Positions 1 to 8,821 of a stretch of DNA of 64,000 bases are shown piece after piece (position 1 is the first letter of the stretch; each line of letters begins with the position of its first letter). The translations under genes were made by a program, and so were the position numbers. This stretch comes from Lutibacter maritimus (GTDB lineage: Bacteria; Bacteroidota; Bacteroidia; Flavobacteriales; Flavobacteriaceae): the NCBI RefSeq assembly GCF_900116115.1, contig NZ_FOZP01000002.1, positions 456,122 to 520,121 of the forward strand, written 5' to 3'. The notes below the pieces were generated by a model. It saw nothing but the letters and a program-made list of their open reading frames with translations. It made no database searches and was not told the origin of the DNA.

Positions 1-1195
1 TACTCATGGCAACATTTACAGTACGTTTTTGAGTTTTGTTAAACGTAAAGTTTAATTTACTGTCAATTTGGTCATCATCAGTAAAATGATTTATTGTAGG
101 AGGTACAATTCCGTTTTTTATAGCTAATATAGATGCAATAGCTTCTACAGCTCCGGCAGCACCTAATAAGTGACCAGTCATTGACTTGGTTGAATTGATG
201 TTTAGCTTGTAAGCATGTTCACCAAAAACTTCTAAAATTGCTTTACTTTCAGCAATATCTCCTAATGGAGTTGAAGTTCCGTGCATGTTAATAGCATCCA
301 CATCTTCTGGTTTTAAACCAGCATCTTTTAAACAGTTAAGCATCACATTTCTGGCACCTAATCCATCTGGATGCGGAGCAGTTATATGATATGCGTCTGC
401 AGATAAACCGCCTCCAGCAATTTCAGCATAAATTTTTGCTCCTCTTGCTTTGGCGTGTTCATATTCTTCTAAGATTAAAGCTCCGGCTCCTTCGCCCGAA
501 ACAAATCCATCTCTATCTTTATCAAAAGGTCTTGATGCGGTTGCAGGATCATCATTTCTTGTTGAAAGCGCCTGTAATGCATTAAATCCTCCAATTCCAG
601 CAATGGTAATAGTTGCTTCAGAACCACCAGATACCATAACATCTGCATATCCTAAACGAATATAGTTTAAAGCATCAATAATTGCGTTTGATGATGATGC
701 ACAAGCTGATACGGTTGCAAAATTTGGACCTCTAAATCCATATTTAATAGAAATTTGACCTGGCGCAATATCTGCAATCATTTTTGGAATAAAGAAAGGA
801 TTAAACCTTGGCGTACCATCACCAGAGGCATAGTTTAAAACTTCATTTTGAAAAGTTTCTAAACCACCAATACCTGCGCCCCAAATAACGCCAACTCTGT
901 CTTTATCAAGATTTTCAATGTTTAAATTAGAATCTAAAATAGCTTCGTCAGATGCAACCATGGCATACTGCGTGAACCTATCCATTTTTCTAGCTTCTTT
1001 TCTATCAATAAACTGAGTGACATCAAAATTTTTGAGCTCACATGCGAAACGAGTTTTGAACTTGGATGCATCGAAATAAGTTATTGGAGCAGCCCCGCTA
1101 ACTCCGTTAATGAGTCCATTCCAATATTGTTCAACATTATTTCCAATAGGTGTTAATGCCCCAAGTCCAGTTACTACAACTCGTTTAATTTCCAT
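1..1195 (-). CDS. fabF: 3-oxoacyl-ACP synthase II (FabF), 3' end cut by window
   Basis: Condenses malonyl-ACP with acyl-ACP in fatty-acid elongation in the cytoplasm. I translated the minus strand by eye: it opens with MEIKRVVVTGLGALTPIGNN, typical of KAS II. The nucleophile cysteine sits in SACASS near residue 165, and the two histidine motifs follow as HGTSTPLGD and GHLLGAAGA. About 398 of the usual 410-420 residues are present; the C-terminus lies beyond base 1. It starts 7 bases after acpP on the same strand, the common acpP-fabF operon order, so the promoter upstream of acpP probably drives both. Identification is secure. Confidence 0.95.
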   Translation of the reverse strand, partial: MEIKRVVVTGLGALTPIGNNVEQYWNGLINGVSGAAPITYFDASKFKTRFACELKNFDVTQFIDRKEARKMDRFTQYAMVASDEAILDSNLNIENLDKDRVGVIWGAGIGGLETFQNEVLNYASGDGTPRFNPFFIPKMIADIAPGQISIKYGFRGPNFATVSACASSSNAIIDALNYIRLGYADVMVSGGSEATITIAGIGGFNALQALSTRNDDPATASRPFDKDRDGFVSGEGAGALILEEYEHAKARGAKIYAEIAGGGLSADAYHITAPHPDGLGARNVMLNCLKDAGLKPEDVDAINMHGTSTPLGDIAESKAILEVFGEHAYKLNINSTKSMTGHLLGAAGAVEAIASILAIKNGIVPPTINHFTDDDQIDSKLNFTFNKTQKRTVNVAMS

Positions 1196-1202
1196 ATAAA
1201 AT

Positions 1203-1439
1203 TTACTTTTTTGCGTCTTCTATATAGCTAATTGCTTGACCAACAGTTCCAATGTTCTCTGCTTGATCGTCTGGAATTTGAATATCAAATTCTTTTTCGA
1301 ATTCCATGATTAATTCAACAGTATCAAGTGAATCTGCTCCTAAATCATTAGTAAAGCTAGCTTCTGTTGTTACTTCATTTTCGTCAACGCCTAATTTATC
1401 AACGATAATGGCTTTTACTCTTGATGCAATGTCTGACAT
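1203..1439 (-). CDS. acpP: Acyl carrier protein
   Basis: A 78-residue acidic protein that carries growing acyl chains on a 4'-phosphopantetheine arm. The attachment serine is Ser37 in the motif [10 protein letters not shown], and the length and four-helix pattern match AcpP. It is the first gene of the acpP-fabF operon. A -7-like box TATTTTTG (minus strand, 1471-1478) lies about 30 bases upstream of the ATG. Confidence 0.97.
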   Translation of the reverse strand: MSDIASRVKAIIVDKLGVDENEVTTEASFTNDLGADSLDTVELIMEFEKEFDIQIPDDQAENIGTVGQAISYIEDAKK

Positions 1440-1470
1440 AATTCTTTAATTTTTAAATTTAATTACTCGG

Positions 1471-1478
1471 CAAAAATA
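1471..1478 (-). promoter_or_regulatory. -7 promoter element of acpP-fabF
   Basis: Minus-strand TATTTTTG, an exact match to the Bacteroidota -7 consensus TAnnTTTG, placed 32 bases before the acpP start. No clear -33 TTTG was found at normal spacing. Confidence 0.5.
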
Positions 1479-1616
1479 TAAAACTTTATTTAAATCAAAA
1501 TCTTTTAATTGTAAAAGATGATTTATTTAGAATAAAAATAGATAAAGTTTTTGTATTTTAACGGAATAAGTTACTAATTATTTGTTTTATTTGCGATACA
1601 ACTTAGTTTAAATTTT

Positions 1617-2183
1617 ATGACTCGTATTGTTATTCTCGCCTCCGGATCTGGTTCTAATGCTGAAAATATAATTAAGTATTTTAAAAATAGCAATTTAATT
1701 TCTGTTGTTCAAATTTTATGTAACAAGAAGGAAGCTAAAGTTTTTGAAAGAGCTAAAAGGTTAGAAATAAATAGTTTATATTTTGACAGGGCGATGTTAA
1801 ATGATTCTGATGTTATTTTAAATTTATTAAAAAACAATGCAGACTATGTGATTTTAGCTGGTTTTTTATGGAAAATTCCATCAAAAATAATTGAAGCTTT
1901 TCCAAATAAAATTATCAATATTCATCCTGCATTATTGCCAAAATATGGTGGAAAAGGAATGTACGGAATGCATGTACACAATGCAGTTGTTGCAAACAAA
2001 GAAACCGAAACTGGCATTACAATTCATTATGTAAATGAGAATTATGATGAAGGAGCCATCATTTTTCAAGAGCGATTTAACGTATTACCATCGGATTCTG
2101 CTAATGATGTAGCGGAAAAAATACACGAATTAGAGTATAAATATTTTCCAAAAGTTATTGAAGAAGTTATTGTAGGACATTAA
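1617..2183 (+). CDS. purN: Phosphoribosylglycinamide formyltransferase (GART)
   Basis: Transfers the formyl group of 10-formyl-THF to GAR in the third step of purine synthesis. The 188-residue length matches PurN. The N-terminus has the phosphate-binding pattern ILASGSGSNAENI. The catalytic triad is visible as Asn101 and His103 (NIHPALLP) and Asp144 in NYDEGAII. It is divergent from acpP and followed after 6 bases by the RNase H gene, so the two are probably cotranscribed. Confidence 0.95.
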   Translation: MTRIVILASGSGSNAENIIKYFKNSNLISVVQILCNKKEAKVFERAKRLEINSLYFDRAMLNDSDVILNLLKNNADYVILAGFLWKIPSKIIEAFPNKIINIHPALLPKYGGKGMYGMHVHNAVVANKETETGITIHYVNENYDEGAIIFQERFNVLPSDSANDVAEKIHELEYKYFPKVIEEVIVGH

Positions 2184-2189
2184 TATATT

Positions 2190-2822
2190 ATGGCTAAAAA
2201 AAAGTTTTATGTTGTTTGGGAAGGGCACAAAAAAGGAGTTTTTAATTCTTGGGATACTTGTAAAAAACAAATAGATAATTTTAAAGGTGCACAATACAAA
2301 GCATTTGTTTCTAAAGTAGAAGCTGAAGATGCATTTAAAGGGAGATATGAAGATTATAAAGGAAAGGATACAAAAAAAGTACTACTTTCCTCTGAAGAAT
2401 TAAAAAAGTTTGGAAAACCTAAATTTCCTTCATTATCAGTTGATGCAGCTTGTGCTGGAAATCCAGGGAAAATGGAATATCGCGGAGTAGATTCTGAAAC
2501 AAAGCGACAATTATTTATACAAGGTCCGTTTGAAAAAGGGACCAATAACATTGGTGAATTTTTAGCTTTGGTACACGGTTTAGGTTATTTAAAACAGAAA
2601 AACCTAAATTATCCTTTATATTCCGATTCTAAAATTGCCATGAGTTGGGTTAAAAATGGTCAGTGCAGAACTAATTTACCTATTTCTTCTGAAAATCAGC
2701 AATTATTTGATTTGGTGAAACGAGCTGAAAAATGGCTGAAAGAAAATAACTACACTACCCGAATTTTAAAATGGGAAACGAAAGCTTGGGGTGAAATTCC
2801 AGCCGATTTTGGAAGGAAATAA
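2190..2822 (+). CDS. rnhA: Ribonuclease H with N-terminal hybrid-binding domain
   Basis: Degrades the RNA strand of RNA-DNA hybrids. Residues 1-50 form the caulimovirus/viroplasmin-type hybrid-binding domain (FYVVWEGHKKGVFNSW). The RNase H fold begins near residue 82. Putative metal ligands are Asp85 in SVDAACAGNPG, Glu in NNIGEFLAL, Asp in LYSDSKIAM, and a C-terminal Asp in IPADFG. It follows purN by 6 bases. The symbol is by family; this 210-residue architecture is the common Bacteroidota form rather than the short E. coli RNase HI. Confidence 0.88.
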   Translation: MAKKKFYVVWEGHKKGVFNSWDTCKKQIDNFKGAQYKAFVSKVEAEDAFKGRYEDYKGKDTKKVLLSSEELKKFGKPKFPSLSVDAACAGNPGKMEYRGVDSETKRQLFIQGPFEKGTNNIGEFLALVHGLGYLKQKNLNYPLYSDSKIAMSWVKNGQCRTNLPISSENQQLFDLVKRAEKWLKENNYTTRILKWETKAWGEIPADFGRK

Positions 2823-2823
2823 A

Positions 2824-3231
2824 TCATTCTAAATAACGTTCTAATTGACTAAATAATTCTTCGATTTTGACAGGAAGATTGTTGTGATTTAAGTTCAATA
2901 GATGTGTTTTACTATTAATTTTTACTTCAAACACGCCTTCAATTGCCTTATCAACAGCTAAATCATCTATTGAAATGTTGTTTTTAATCTCATCAAAATT
3001 TATATTGAATACTAATTTTTCAATTTCTGAGAATTGTTGGCTATTTAGGATTTTACTTTTTAGTGTTCCGTTATTGTCTATTTCTAAAACGTTATTATTT
3101 AAAGAGATTTTATATAAAAATCCTCTTGTTTGTGCTTTATAATTTATATGTATTTTTTGATTAACCTCTTGGCTTTCGCAGGAGGTTGAAAGTGAAAAAA
3201 GAACTATTATTAAATTTAAGAATGTTTTCAT
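2824..3231 (-). CDS. Small putative lipoprotein of unknown function
   Basis: A 135-residue protein that I do not recognise. It begins with a hydrophobic signal and a lipobox-like LSTSC with Cys18, suggesting export and lipidation. The mature part is rich in Asn, Ile and Lys with alternating polar and hydrophobic residues and no catalytic motif. It is convergent with the RNase H gene, only one base apart, and its start is preceded by the bidirectional hairpin at 3254-3281. The codon use looks like that of the neighbours. Confidence 0.7.
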   Translation of the reverse strand: MKTFLNLIIVLFSLSTSCESQEVNQKIHINYKAQTRGFLYKISLNNNVLEIDNNGTLKSKILNSQQFSEIEKLVFNINFDEIKNNISIDDLAVDKAIEGVFEVKINSKTHLLNLNHNNLPVKIEELFSQLERYLE

Positions 3232-3253
3232 TGAAATAGATATTTAAAATACA

Positions 3254-3281
3254 AAAAAGGAGCTTTTAAAGCTCCTTTTTT
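3254..3281. terminator. Intrinsic terminator of the M43 protease gene
   Basis: Inverted repeat AAAAGGAGCTTT / AAAGCTCCTTTT with T or A runs on both sides. It lies just beyond the stop of the minus-strand protease gene and upstream of the small lipoprotein gene. Confidence 0.8.
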
Positions 3282-3301
3282 AATAATGTTATTCAGTATT
3301 T

Positions 3302-4333
3302 TTATTGTACAAAACTTTCTCTAGCACCTCCAGTAGCAAATATTGCTCTCATTCTATCTTTTTGACCTTCAGTAAACATATTCATACAAGCATCATCTGT
3401 ATAATCCATATAGTTCATTGTCATGTCGTTTGATTGACAATTTACTGTTGGGTATGATGGGCATCCATAGTTTGGTCCATCAGAACTTGGTGTATCAGCA
3501 ACAAAATCGTCTTGCTTACATCTTCCGTCACCCCAAATGTGGCGTAAGTTTAACCAATGTCCAACTTCGTGAGTTGCAGTTCTTCCTTTGTCAAAAGGTG
3601 CTGTAGCTGTTCCTGTTGTTCCAAAATATTGAGGAGAAATAACTACACCATCTGTTGATGCTGCTCCACCTGGAAATTGTGCATAACCTAAAATTCCCCC
3701 ACCAATGTTTGCAACCCAAATAGTTAAATAACCTGGTACTGCAGGATACGCACTTTTTACAGCATTATTTGTTCCCCAAGATGCTGTTGAGTTTGATTTT
3801 CTATCTACTACAGCTAATGAAAAATTGATATCTACATCTGCGCCAACTCCTTGAAATTCGGCAGGAACATCATTATAATTTGTATCATTAAAATCTGCAT
3901 TTAAAACTGAAATTTGTGAGTTTATTTGTGCATCACTAATATTTTGAGATGAATTTGCGTAAACCACATAAACATATACAGGTATATTTATAGTTCCAGT
4001 ATAAGGAGTTGGAGTAGTTCCTCCACCACCACCTGGATTGCTTGGTTTACCTTTATAAGAGATTACAGTTCTTGAATGTTTTTCAATATTGTACATCTTT
4101 TTTTCTAAACCTGGATTGTTTTTTAACTGTTCATTCAGAACTTTCATACTGTAGCATTTGTCTCCGGCTGAATTTTCTGTTGATCTTGATGATAAGTCAT
4201 CATCGGTGTACACGTAAAAGTCACTCATGTCAATTTCTGCACTTTCTTGAGTAGGAACAACTTCACTTGAGTTGTTTTGACAAGCAACAAATACTAATGC
4301 TACAAAAGCAAAGAATAGAATAATTTTTTTCAT
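3302..4333 (-). CDS. M43 (pappalysin/cytophagalysin-type) zinc metalloprotease lipoprotein
   Basis: A predicted exported protease of 343 residues. The signal peptide ends in a lipobox with Cys18 (VFVACQN). A Gly/Pro/Thr linker at about 99-111 separates the prodomain-like region from the catalytic domain. The zinc site is HEVGHWLNLRH at 255-265, with His255, Glu256, His259 and His265; the Met-turn MNYMDY is at 306-311. Cysteines after the zinc site (about 272, 291, 299, 316) probably form disulfides, as in M43 enzymes. The G of canonical HExxHxxGxxH is N here. There is no C-terminal sorting domain, so the protein is probably membrane-anchored rather than released by T9SS. The substrate is unknown. 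Confidence 0.9.
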   Translation of the reverse strand: MKKIILFFAFVALVFVACQNNSSEVVPTQESAEIDMSDFYVYTDDDLSSRSTENSAGDKCYSMKVLNEQLKNNPGLEKKMYNIEKHSRTVISYKGKPSNPGGGGGTTPTPYTGTINIPVYVYVVYANSSQNISDAQINSQISVLNADFNDTNYNDVPAEFQGVGADVDINFSLAVVDRKSNSTASWGTNNAVKSAYPAVPGYLTIWVANIGGGILGYAQFPGGAASTDGVVISPQYFGTTGTATAPFDKGRTATHEVGHWLNLRHIWGDGRCKQDDFVADTPSSDGPNYGCPSYPTVNCQSNDMTMNYMDYTDDACMNMFTEGQKDRMRAIFATGGARESFVQ

Positions 4334-4504
4334 TGTTAAGTTTGATTTTAGTTAATAATAGGACGAAATCTTTAAAATAAAGATTGTCGAATATATTAAA
4401 AAAATGTTAACAACCAAATTAGTTTATAAAAAAAATACTAAAAAAGTTATGAGAAACTCAATAAAACAAGTATAAATAACAATAAGTAAAAAAGTGTTAA
4501 ATAA

Positions 4505-5719
4505 TTAACGCAACATCATTTTTGCTTTTTTTAAAGCAGATATAAATATATCAATTTCTTCAAAAGTATTGTAAAATGAGAATGAAGCTCTTACTGTTCC
4601 AGGAATTTTATAAAAATCCATTATTGGTTGTGCACAATGATGACCTGTTCTAACAGCAATACCTAATTTATCTATAATTGAACCAATATCGTAGGGATGA
4701 ATATTACCAATATTGAAAGAAATTACAGCAGTTTTATTTTTGGAAGTACCGTAAATTTTTAAATCTTCAATTTCTAATAATTTTTTGGTAGCATATTCTA
4801 ACAGTTCATGCTCGTAGGCTGCAATATTATCAAAACCAATGGAGTTCATATAATCTAAAGCAGTTCCAAAGGCAATTCCTCCACAAATATTTGGCGTTCC
4901 AGCCTCAAATTTATGAGGTAAATCTGCATACGTAGTTTTTTCAAAAGTGACTTGCTTAATCATTTCGCCACCACCTTGATATGGAGGAAGCTTGTTTAAC
5001 CATGCTTCTTTTCCATATAACATTCCAACACCTGTTGGGCCACACAATTTATGAGCAGAAGCCACATAAAAATCTACATCCAACGCTTGAACGTCGGGTT
5101 TTAAATGTGGACAACTTTGTGCGCCATCGATTAAAACAGCCGCACCAACTTTATGTGCTTTTTCAATAATTTCTTCAATAGGATTAATGGTTCCCAAAGC
5201 ATTGGAAACGTGATTTACAAAAACTAATTTGGTTTTGTTTGATAATAAGTTGTCATATTCACTCATTACCAATTCACCATCCAAATTCATGGGAATTACT
5301 TTTAAAATAGCGCCAGTTCGCTCGCATAACATTTGCCAAGGAACTATATTTGAGTGATGTTCAAGTGCTGAAACAATAATTTCATCACCTTTATTTAAAA
5401 GCGAAGTAAAACCAGTAGCAACAATATTAATACTATGTGTTGTACCGGCTGTTAAAATTATTTCGTAGCTATTTTTAGCGTTAAAATGTTTTTGAATTTT
5501 TATACGAGCTTCTTCATAAGCATCGGTAGCTTTTTGACTTAAAGTATGAACACCTCTATGAATATTTGAGTTTATAGTGCTATAATAGTTTACAATGCTA
5601 TCAATTACCACTTGTGGTTTTTGACTTGTTGCTGCATTATCAAAATAAACTAATGGTTTTCCGTTTATTGTTTCTTTTAAAATTGGAAAATCGGCTCTAA
5701 CTTTATCAATATCTATCAT
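4505..5719 (-). CDS. sufS: Cysteine desulfurase SufS
   Basis: PLP enzyme that takes sulfur from cysteine for Fe-S cluster assembly. The protein is 404 residues, the normal SufS length. The PLP lysine is Lys224 in SAHKLCGPTGVG, and the persulfide cysteine is Cys362 in RTGHHCAQP, the short-loop group II type. It is separated by 25 kb from its partners sufBCD, and no sufE or sufU is visible beside it. A -7 box and a candidate operator shared with the suf operon precede it. Confidence 0.96.
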   Translation of the reverse strand: MIDIDKVRADFPILKETINGKPLVYFDNAATSQKPQVVIDSIVNYYSTINSNIHRGVHTLSQKATDAYEEARIKIQKHFNAKNSYEIILTAGTTHSINIVATGFTSLLNKGDEIIVSALEHHSNIVPWQMLCERTGAILKVIPMNLDGELVMSEYDNLLSNKTKLVFVNHVSNALGTINPIEEIIEKAHKVGAAVLIDGAQSCPHLKPDVQALDVDFYVASAHKLCGPTGVGMLYGKEAWLNKLPPYQGGGEMIKQVTFEKTTYADLPHKFEAGTPNICGGIAFGTALDYMNSIGFDNIAAYEHELLEYATKKLLEIEDLKIYGTSKNKTAVISFNIGNIHPYDIGSIIDKLGIAVRTGHHCAQPIMDFYKIPGTVRASFSFYNTFEEIDIFISALKKAKMMLR

Positions 5720-5729
5720 TTTTCTTTTT

Positions 5730-5754
5730 TAGAATGATTCTAAATACAAAATTA
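5730..5754 (-). promoter_or_regulatory. sufS promoter -7 box with adjoining candidate operator
   Basis: The minus strand reads TAATTTTG (5747-5754, exact TAnnTTTG) directly followed by TATTTAGAATCATTCTA (5730-5746), a partly palindromic motif with the core AGAATNATTCT. A near-identical motif sits in the same place in the iscA-sufBCD promoter, and another lies upstream of sdhC. Its position over the likely start of transcription suggests a repressor site; the regulator is not known. Confidence 0.45.
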
Positions 5755-5769
5755 CAAAATTGAAATAAA

Positions 5770-6891
5770 CTACGTTGACTTTTTATAACTAATTACCGCC
5801 AAACCATTCATAATAATTGCATACGCCAATGTTTTTGTAAATTGTGGAACTATATCGGTAAAGTTTGAACCTTTTAACATCACCATACGCATGACTTCAA
5901 CAAAGTATTTAATTGGGTTGAATTCGGTAATATATTGTGCCCAAACAGGCATACTTTCAATAGGTGTAAAAAGTCCGCTCATTAAAATAAAAATTACTGT
6001 AAAAAACCACGAAATAAACATAGCTTGTTGCTGGGTTTCTGTAAAATTTGAAATAAAAAATCCGATACCTAAAATTACTAACAAATAAATAGAAGTAAAA
6101 AAATATAGTAGAAAAATACTACCAACTATTGGAACATTAAATAACAGTTTTGCAATGATTAACCCAATAGTTAATAAGCCAAATCCAATTATCCAAAAGG
6201 GGAATAATTTTCCAATGATAAACTGATGTTTTTTTATAGGCGTTACATTTATCTGCTCTAAAGTTCCAATTTCTTTTTCGCGAACAATGTTCATTCCGGA
6301 TAGAAAAAGCGTAATCATAGTCACTAATAAAACTAAAATTCCGGGTACCATAAATGTTTTGTAATTCAAGGTTTCATTATACCAAAATGAAGGTATGCTT
6401 GTAATATTTATGGGTTTGTTAATTTGGTTAAAAGGTTGTACTAATTTTACCTGCGCTTTTTTGTTAAAATCTTTGATGATTTGATTGATATACACATTTT
6501 CTACGCCAGCTGCAGCGCCATCAATAGCATTAATAGTTACCGATAAATCTGTTGATTGATTTTTCACTAAATCTCGCTCAAAATTTTCGGGAATTTCTAA
6601 AATTACATCAACATCACCTTTTAACATAGCTTCGCTAGCTAATTTATTTGAAGGAAAATCGGTAAGTACATTAAAATAGGTGGAAGCATCAAATTTTTGA
6701 ATTAATTCTCTTGAAAAGGAAGTTTTGTCATTATCTATATACGAAAATTTAATATTTTTTATTTCAAAAGTAGCTGCATTAGAAAGTATCACCAATTGTA
6801 AAATTGGTAACACAAATATAATTGGTAACATTCCTTTATTTCTAAAGATTTGCTTGAATTCTTTTTGGATGATAAATAGAATGGTTTTCAT
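5770..6891 (-). CDS. ABC-2 type efflux permease (YbhR/YhhJ-like)
   Basis: A 373-residue inner-membrane permease. One N-terminal membrane helix (about 21-43) is followed by a large extracytoplasmic domain (about 45-175). A cluster of five hydrophobic segments from about residue 180 to the end completes the typical ABC-2 layout, and the GTLEQINVTPI coupling motif is near residue 210. It overlaps the preceding permease gene by one base (TAATG), indicating translational coupling. It is the last gene of the TetR-TolC-HlyD-ABC operon. The substrate cannot be told from sequence. Confidence 0.9.
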   Translation of the reverse strand: MKTILFIIQKEFKQIFRNKGMLPIIFVLPILQLVILSNAATFEIKNIKFSYIDNDKTSFSRELIQKFDASTYFNVLTDFPSNKLASEAMLKGDVDVILEIPENFERDLVKNQSTDLSVTINAIDGAAAGVENVYINQIIKDFNKKAQVKLVQPFNQINKPINITSIPSFWYNETLNYKTFMVPGILVLLVTMITLFLSGMNIVREKEIGTLEQINVTPIKKHQFIIGKLFPFWIIGFGLLTIGLIIAKLLFNVPIVGSIFLLYFFTSIYLLVILGIGFFISNFTETQQQAMFISWFFTVIFILMSGLFTPIESMPVWAQYITEFNPIKYFVEVMRMVMLKGSNFTDIVPQFTKTLAYAIIMNGLAVISYKKST

Positions 6892-7997
6892 TATTCTAAT
6901 CGTATTTTATATTTTTTAACACTTAAACCTATAAAAAACAAGGTCATACCCACTAAAATTAATGTCGATTTCCAAATAAATTGAATTCCAACACCCTTTA
7001 ACATAATTCCTTTTAGAATGATGATAAACCATTTTGCAGGTACAATATTGCTAATTATCTGAAGTGGAAGCGGCATACTTGAAACCGGAAAAATAAACCC
7101 AGAAAGTAATATTGTTGGCAACATTAAAGCCATTAATGAAATCATCATAGCTGTTTGTTGTGACGCTGAAATAGTTGAAATTAAAATACCTAATGATAAG
7201 GACGTAATGATAAATAAAACACTTTCTGCAGCTAGTAAAAAATAACTTCCCTGAACCGGCATATTAAAAACAAAAATCCCCAATAATACAATTACAATGG
7301 CATTTATAATAGATAGAAAAATATATGGAACAACTTTGCCAATAATTACTTGAAATGGTTTTAAAGGCGAAACTAACAAGATTTCCATAGTGCCTAATTC
7401 TTTTTCGCGAGTTATAGAAATAGAAGTCATCATTGCAGAAACCAACATTAAAATAATGGTCATAACTCCTGGTACAAACATAAAAACACTTTTAAGTTCA
7501 GGGTTAAAAACCATTCGGGTTTTTGGTATTATTTGATACGAAGTTTTTACAGCTACATTAATTTGTTGTTGATAATTTTGTAAAATTGCACTTACATAAT
7601 TACTAATTGTATTTGCTGTATTTGGATCTGTTGCATCTGCAATTACTTGAACTGTAGCGTTGTTTTCCTTGCCTAAATTTTTGCTGAAATCTTTTTCAAA
7701 AATAAGTACCGCTTTTACATGTCCTTTTTTAAAGGCGGTTTCAATTTCAGTTTCATTTAAAATTGATGCTGTAATTGTAAAATACTTTGAAGATGCTATT
7801 TTATGAATAATTTCCTTTGTTGTCTCATCTTTTGAATGATCTAAAATAGCGATATTAACATTGTTAATTTCATTGGTTATAGCAAATCCAAATAACATAA
7901 TTTGAGCTATTGGCATCCCAAAAAGTATAAACAATGAGCGTCTATCTCTAAAAATATGGTAAAACTCTTTTTTTATAAATCCTATAAATCGTTTCAT
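6891..7997 (-). CDS. ABC-2 type efflux permease (YbhS-like)
   Basis: A 368-residue permease with the same plan as its downstream neighbour: one helix near 21-40, an extracytoplasmic domain, then five hydrophobic segments from about 175. The motif GTMEILLVSPLKP near 205 is the usual ABC-2 coupling region. The two permeases are probably a heterodimer, as YbhS/YbhR are in E. coli. It overlaps the ATPase gene by 4 bases (ATGA type). Confidence 0.9.
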   Translation of the reverse strand: MKRFIGFIKKEFYHIFRDRRSLFILFGMPIAQIMLFGFAITNEINNVNIAILDHSKDETTKEIIHKIASSKYFTITASILNETEIETAFKKGHVKAVLIFEKDFSKNLGKENNATVQVIADATDPNTANTISNYVSAILQNYQQQINVAVKTSYQIIPKTRMVFNPELKSVFMFVPGVMTIILMLVSAMMTSISITREKELGTMEILLVSPLKPFQVIIGKVVPYIFLSIINAIVIVLLGIFVFNMPVQGSYFLLAAESVLFIITSLSLGILISTISASQQTAMMISLMALMLPTILLSGFIFPVSSMPLPLQIISNIVPAKWFIIILKGIMLKGVGIQFIWKSTLILVGMTLFFIGLSVKKYKIRLE

Positions 7998-8722
7998 CCT
8001 CTGGCTAATTTTAAAAATACGTCGTTCATAGTTGAGGTTTTAAACTGTTCTTTTAATTTTTTTGGAGTGTTTAACGCTTCAATTTTACCGTTTACCATGA
8101 TGGAAACCCGATCGCAATATTCCGCTTCATCCATATAATGTGTAGTTACAAAAATGGTGGTTCCTTCGTGTGCGGTTTTATAAATCATTTCCCAAAACTG
8201 GCGACGTGTAATTGGATCAACTCCACCAGTTGGTTCATCTAAAAAAACAATTTTCGGGTTGTGTAATAAAGCAACAGAGAAGGATATTTTTTGTTTCCAA
8301 CCTAATGGTAGTGAGCCAACCAATTCATTTACGATTTCTTGCAAACCTAATTCCTCAACTAATTGACATCTTTTTTCTTCAATTTTTTTACGCGATAAAC
8401 CATAAATTCCGCCAAAAAAGGTGATGTTTTCTTTTACTGTTAAATCATCATACAACGCAAATTTCTGACTCATATATCCAATATTTTTTTTGATGTCATT
8501 TGGATTTTTATACACATCAAAACCAGCAACTTGTGCATTTCCTGAAGTTGGATTTGAAATACCAATCAGCATTTTCATTGCGGTAGTTTTTCCTGCACCA
8601 TTTGCTCCTAAAAACCCAAATATTTCACCTTTTTTAACTTCAAAGGAAATATTATTTACGGCAGTGAAATCTCCAAAATTTTTGGTTAAATTTTCTACTA
8701 TTATTACAGTATCTTCTTTCAT
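7994..8722 (-). CDS. ABC transporter ATPase (second half of a split YbhF)
   Basis: A 242-residue ATPase. Walker A is GANGAGKT near residue 40; Walker B and the following Glu are in IVFLDEPTGGVDP; the switch histidine is in VTTHYMDEAEY. The signature loop reads LPLGWKQ instead of LSGGQ. As I recall, this variant also occurs in one ATPase domain of YbhF-type proteins. With the next gene upstream it corresponds to the two domains of that fused tandem ATPase. Confidence 0.92.
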   Translation of the reverse strand: MKEDTVIIVENLTKNFGDFTAVNNISFEVKKGEIFGFLGANGAGKTTAMKMLIGISNPTSGNAQVAGFDVYKNPNDIKKNIGYMSQKFALYDDLTVKENITFFGGIYGLSRKKIEEKRCQLVEELGLQEIVNELVGSLPLGWKQKISFSVALLHNPKIVFLDEPTGGVDPITRRQFWEMIYKTAHEGTTIFVTTHYMDEAEYCDRVSIMVNGKIEALNTPKKLKEQFKTSTMNDVFLKLARG

Positions 8723-8735
8723 TTTTAATGCTTTT

Positions 8736-8815
8736 CGTCAGTTCAAGTTGAGGCTTTAGCCGAAATATCGAGAACTTCTTGATATAATTTTTTGCAAAAA
8801 TCACTCGAAGTGACG
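8736..8815. repeat. REP-like intergenic element (about 80 bp)
   Basis: Bounded by CGTCA and TGACG, with imperfect terminal inverted repeats: CGTCAGTTCAAGTTGA pairs with TCACTCGAAGTGACG. An internal hairpin, ATATCGAGAA / TTCTTGATAT, has one mismatch. It sits between the two ATPase genes. A second element of nearly the same size with the same ends lies at 10121-10199. It resembles short palindromic repeats scattered in flavobacterial genomes; this needs a genome search to prove. Confidence 0.5.
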
Positions 8816-8821
8816 TATTAT

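Noticed and set aside
391-665. Plus-strand frames of 64 and 71 codons over fabF
   Set aside because: They are antisense to a well-conserved fabF sequence and show no protein-like features.
1521-1540. Another partial match to the same motif in the acpP-purN gap
   Set aside because: Only the TATTTAGAAT half is kept, it is not next to a recognised -7 box, and the flanking genes have no link to iron.
2820-2836. A further match to the suf/sdh promoter motif (ATCATTCTAAATA)
   Set aside because: It overlaps the coding end and stop codon of the small lipoprotein gene and is not near a start; taken as chance and as a warning about the motif's background rate.
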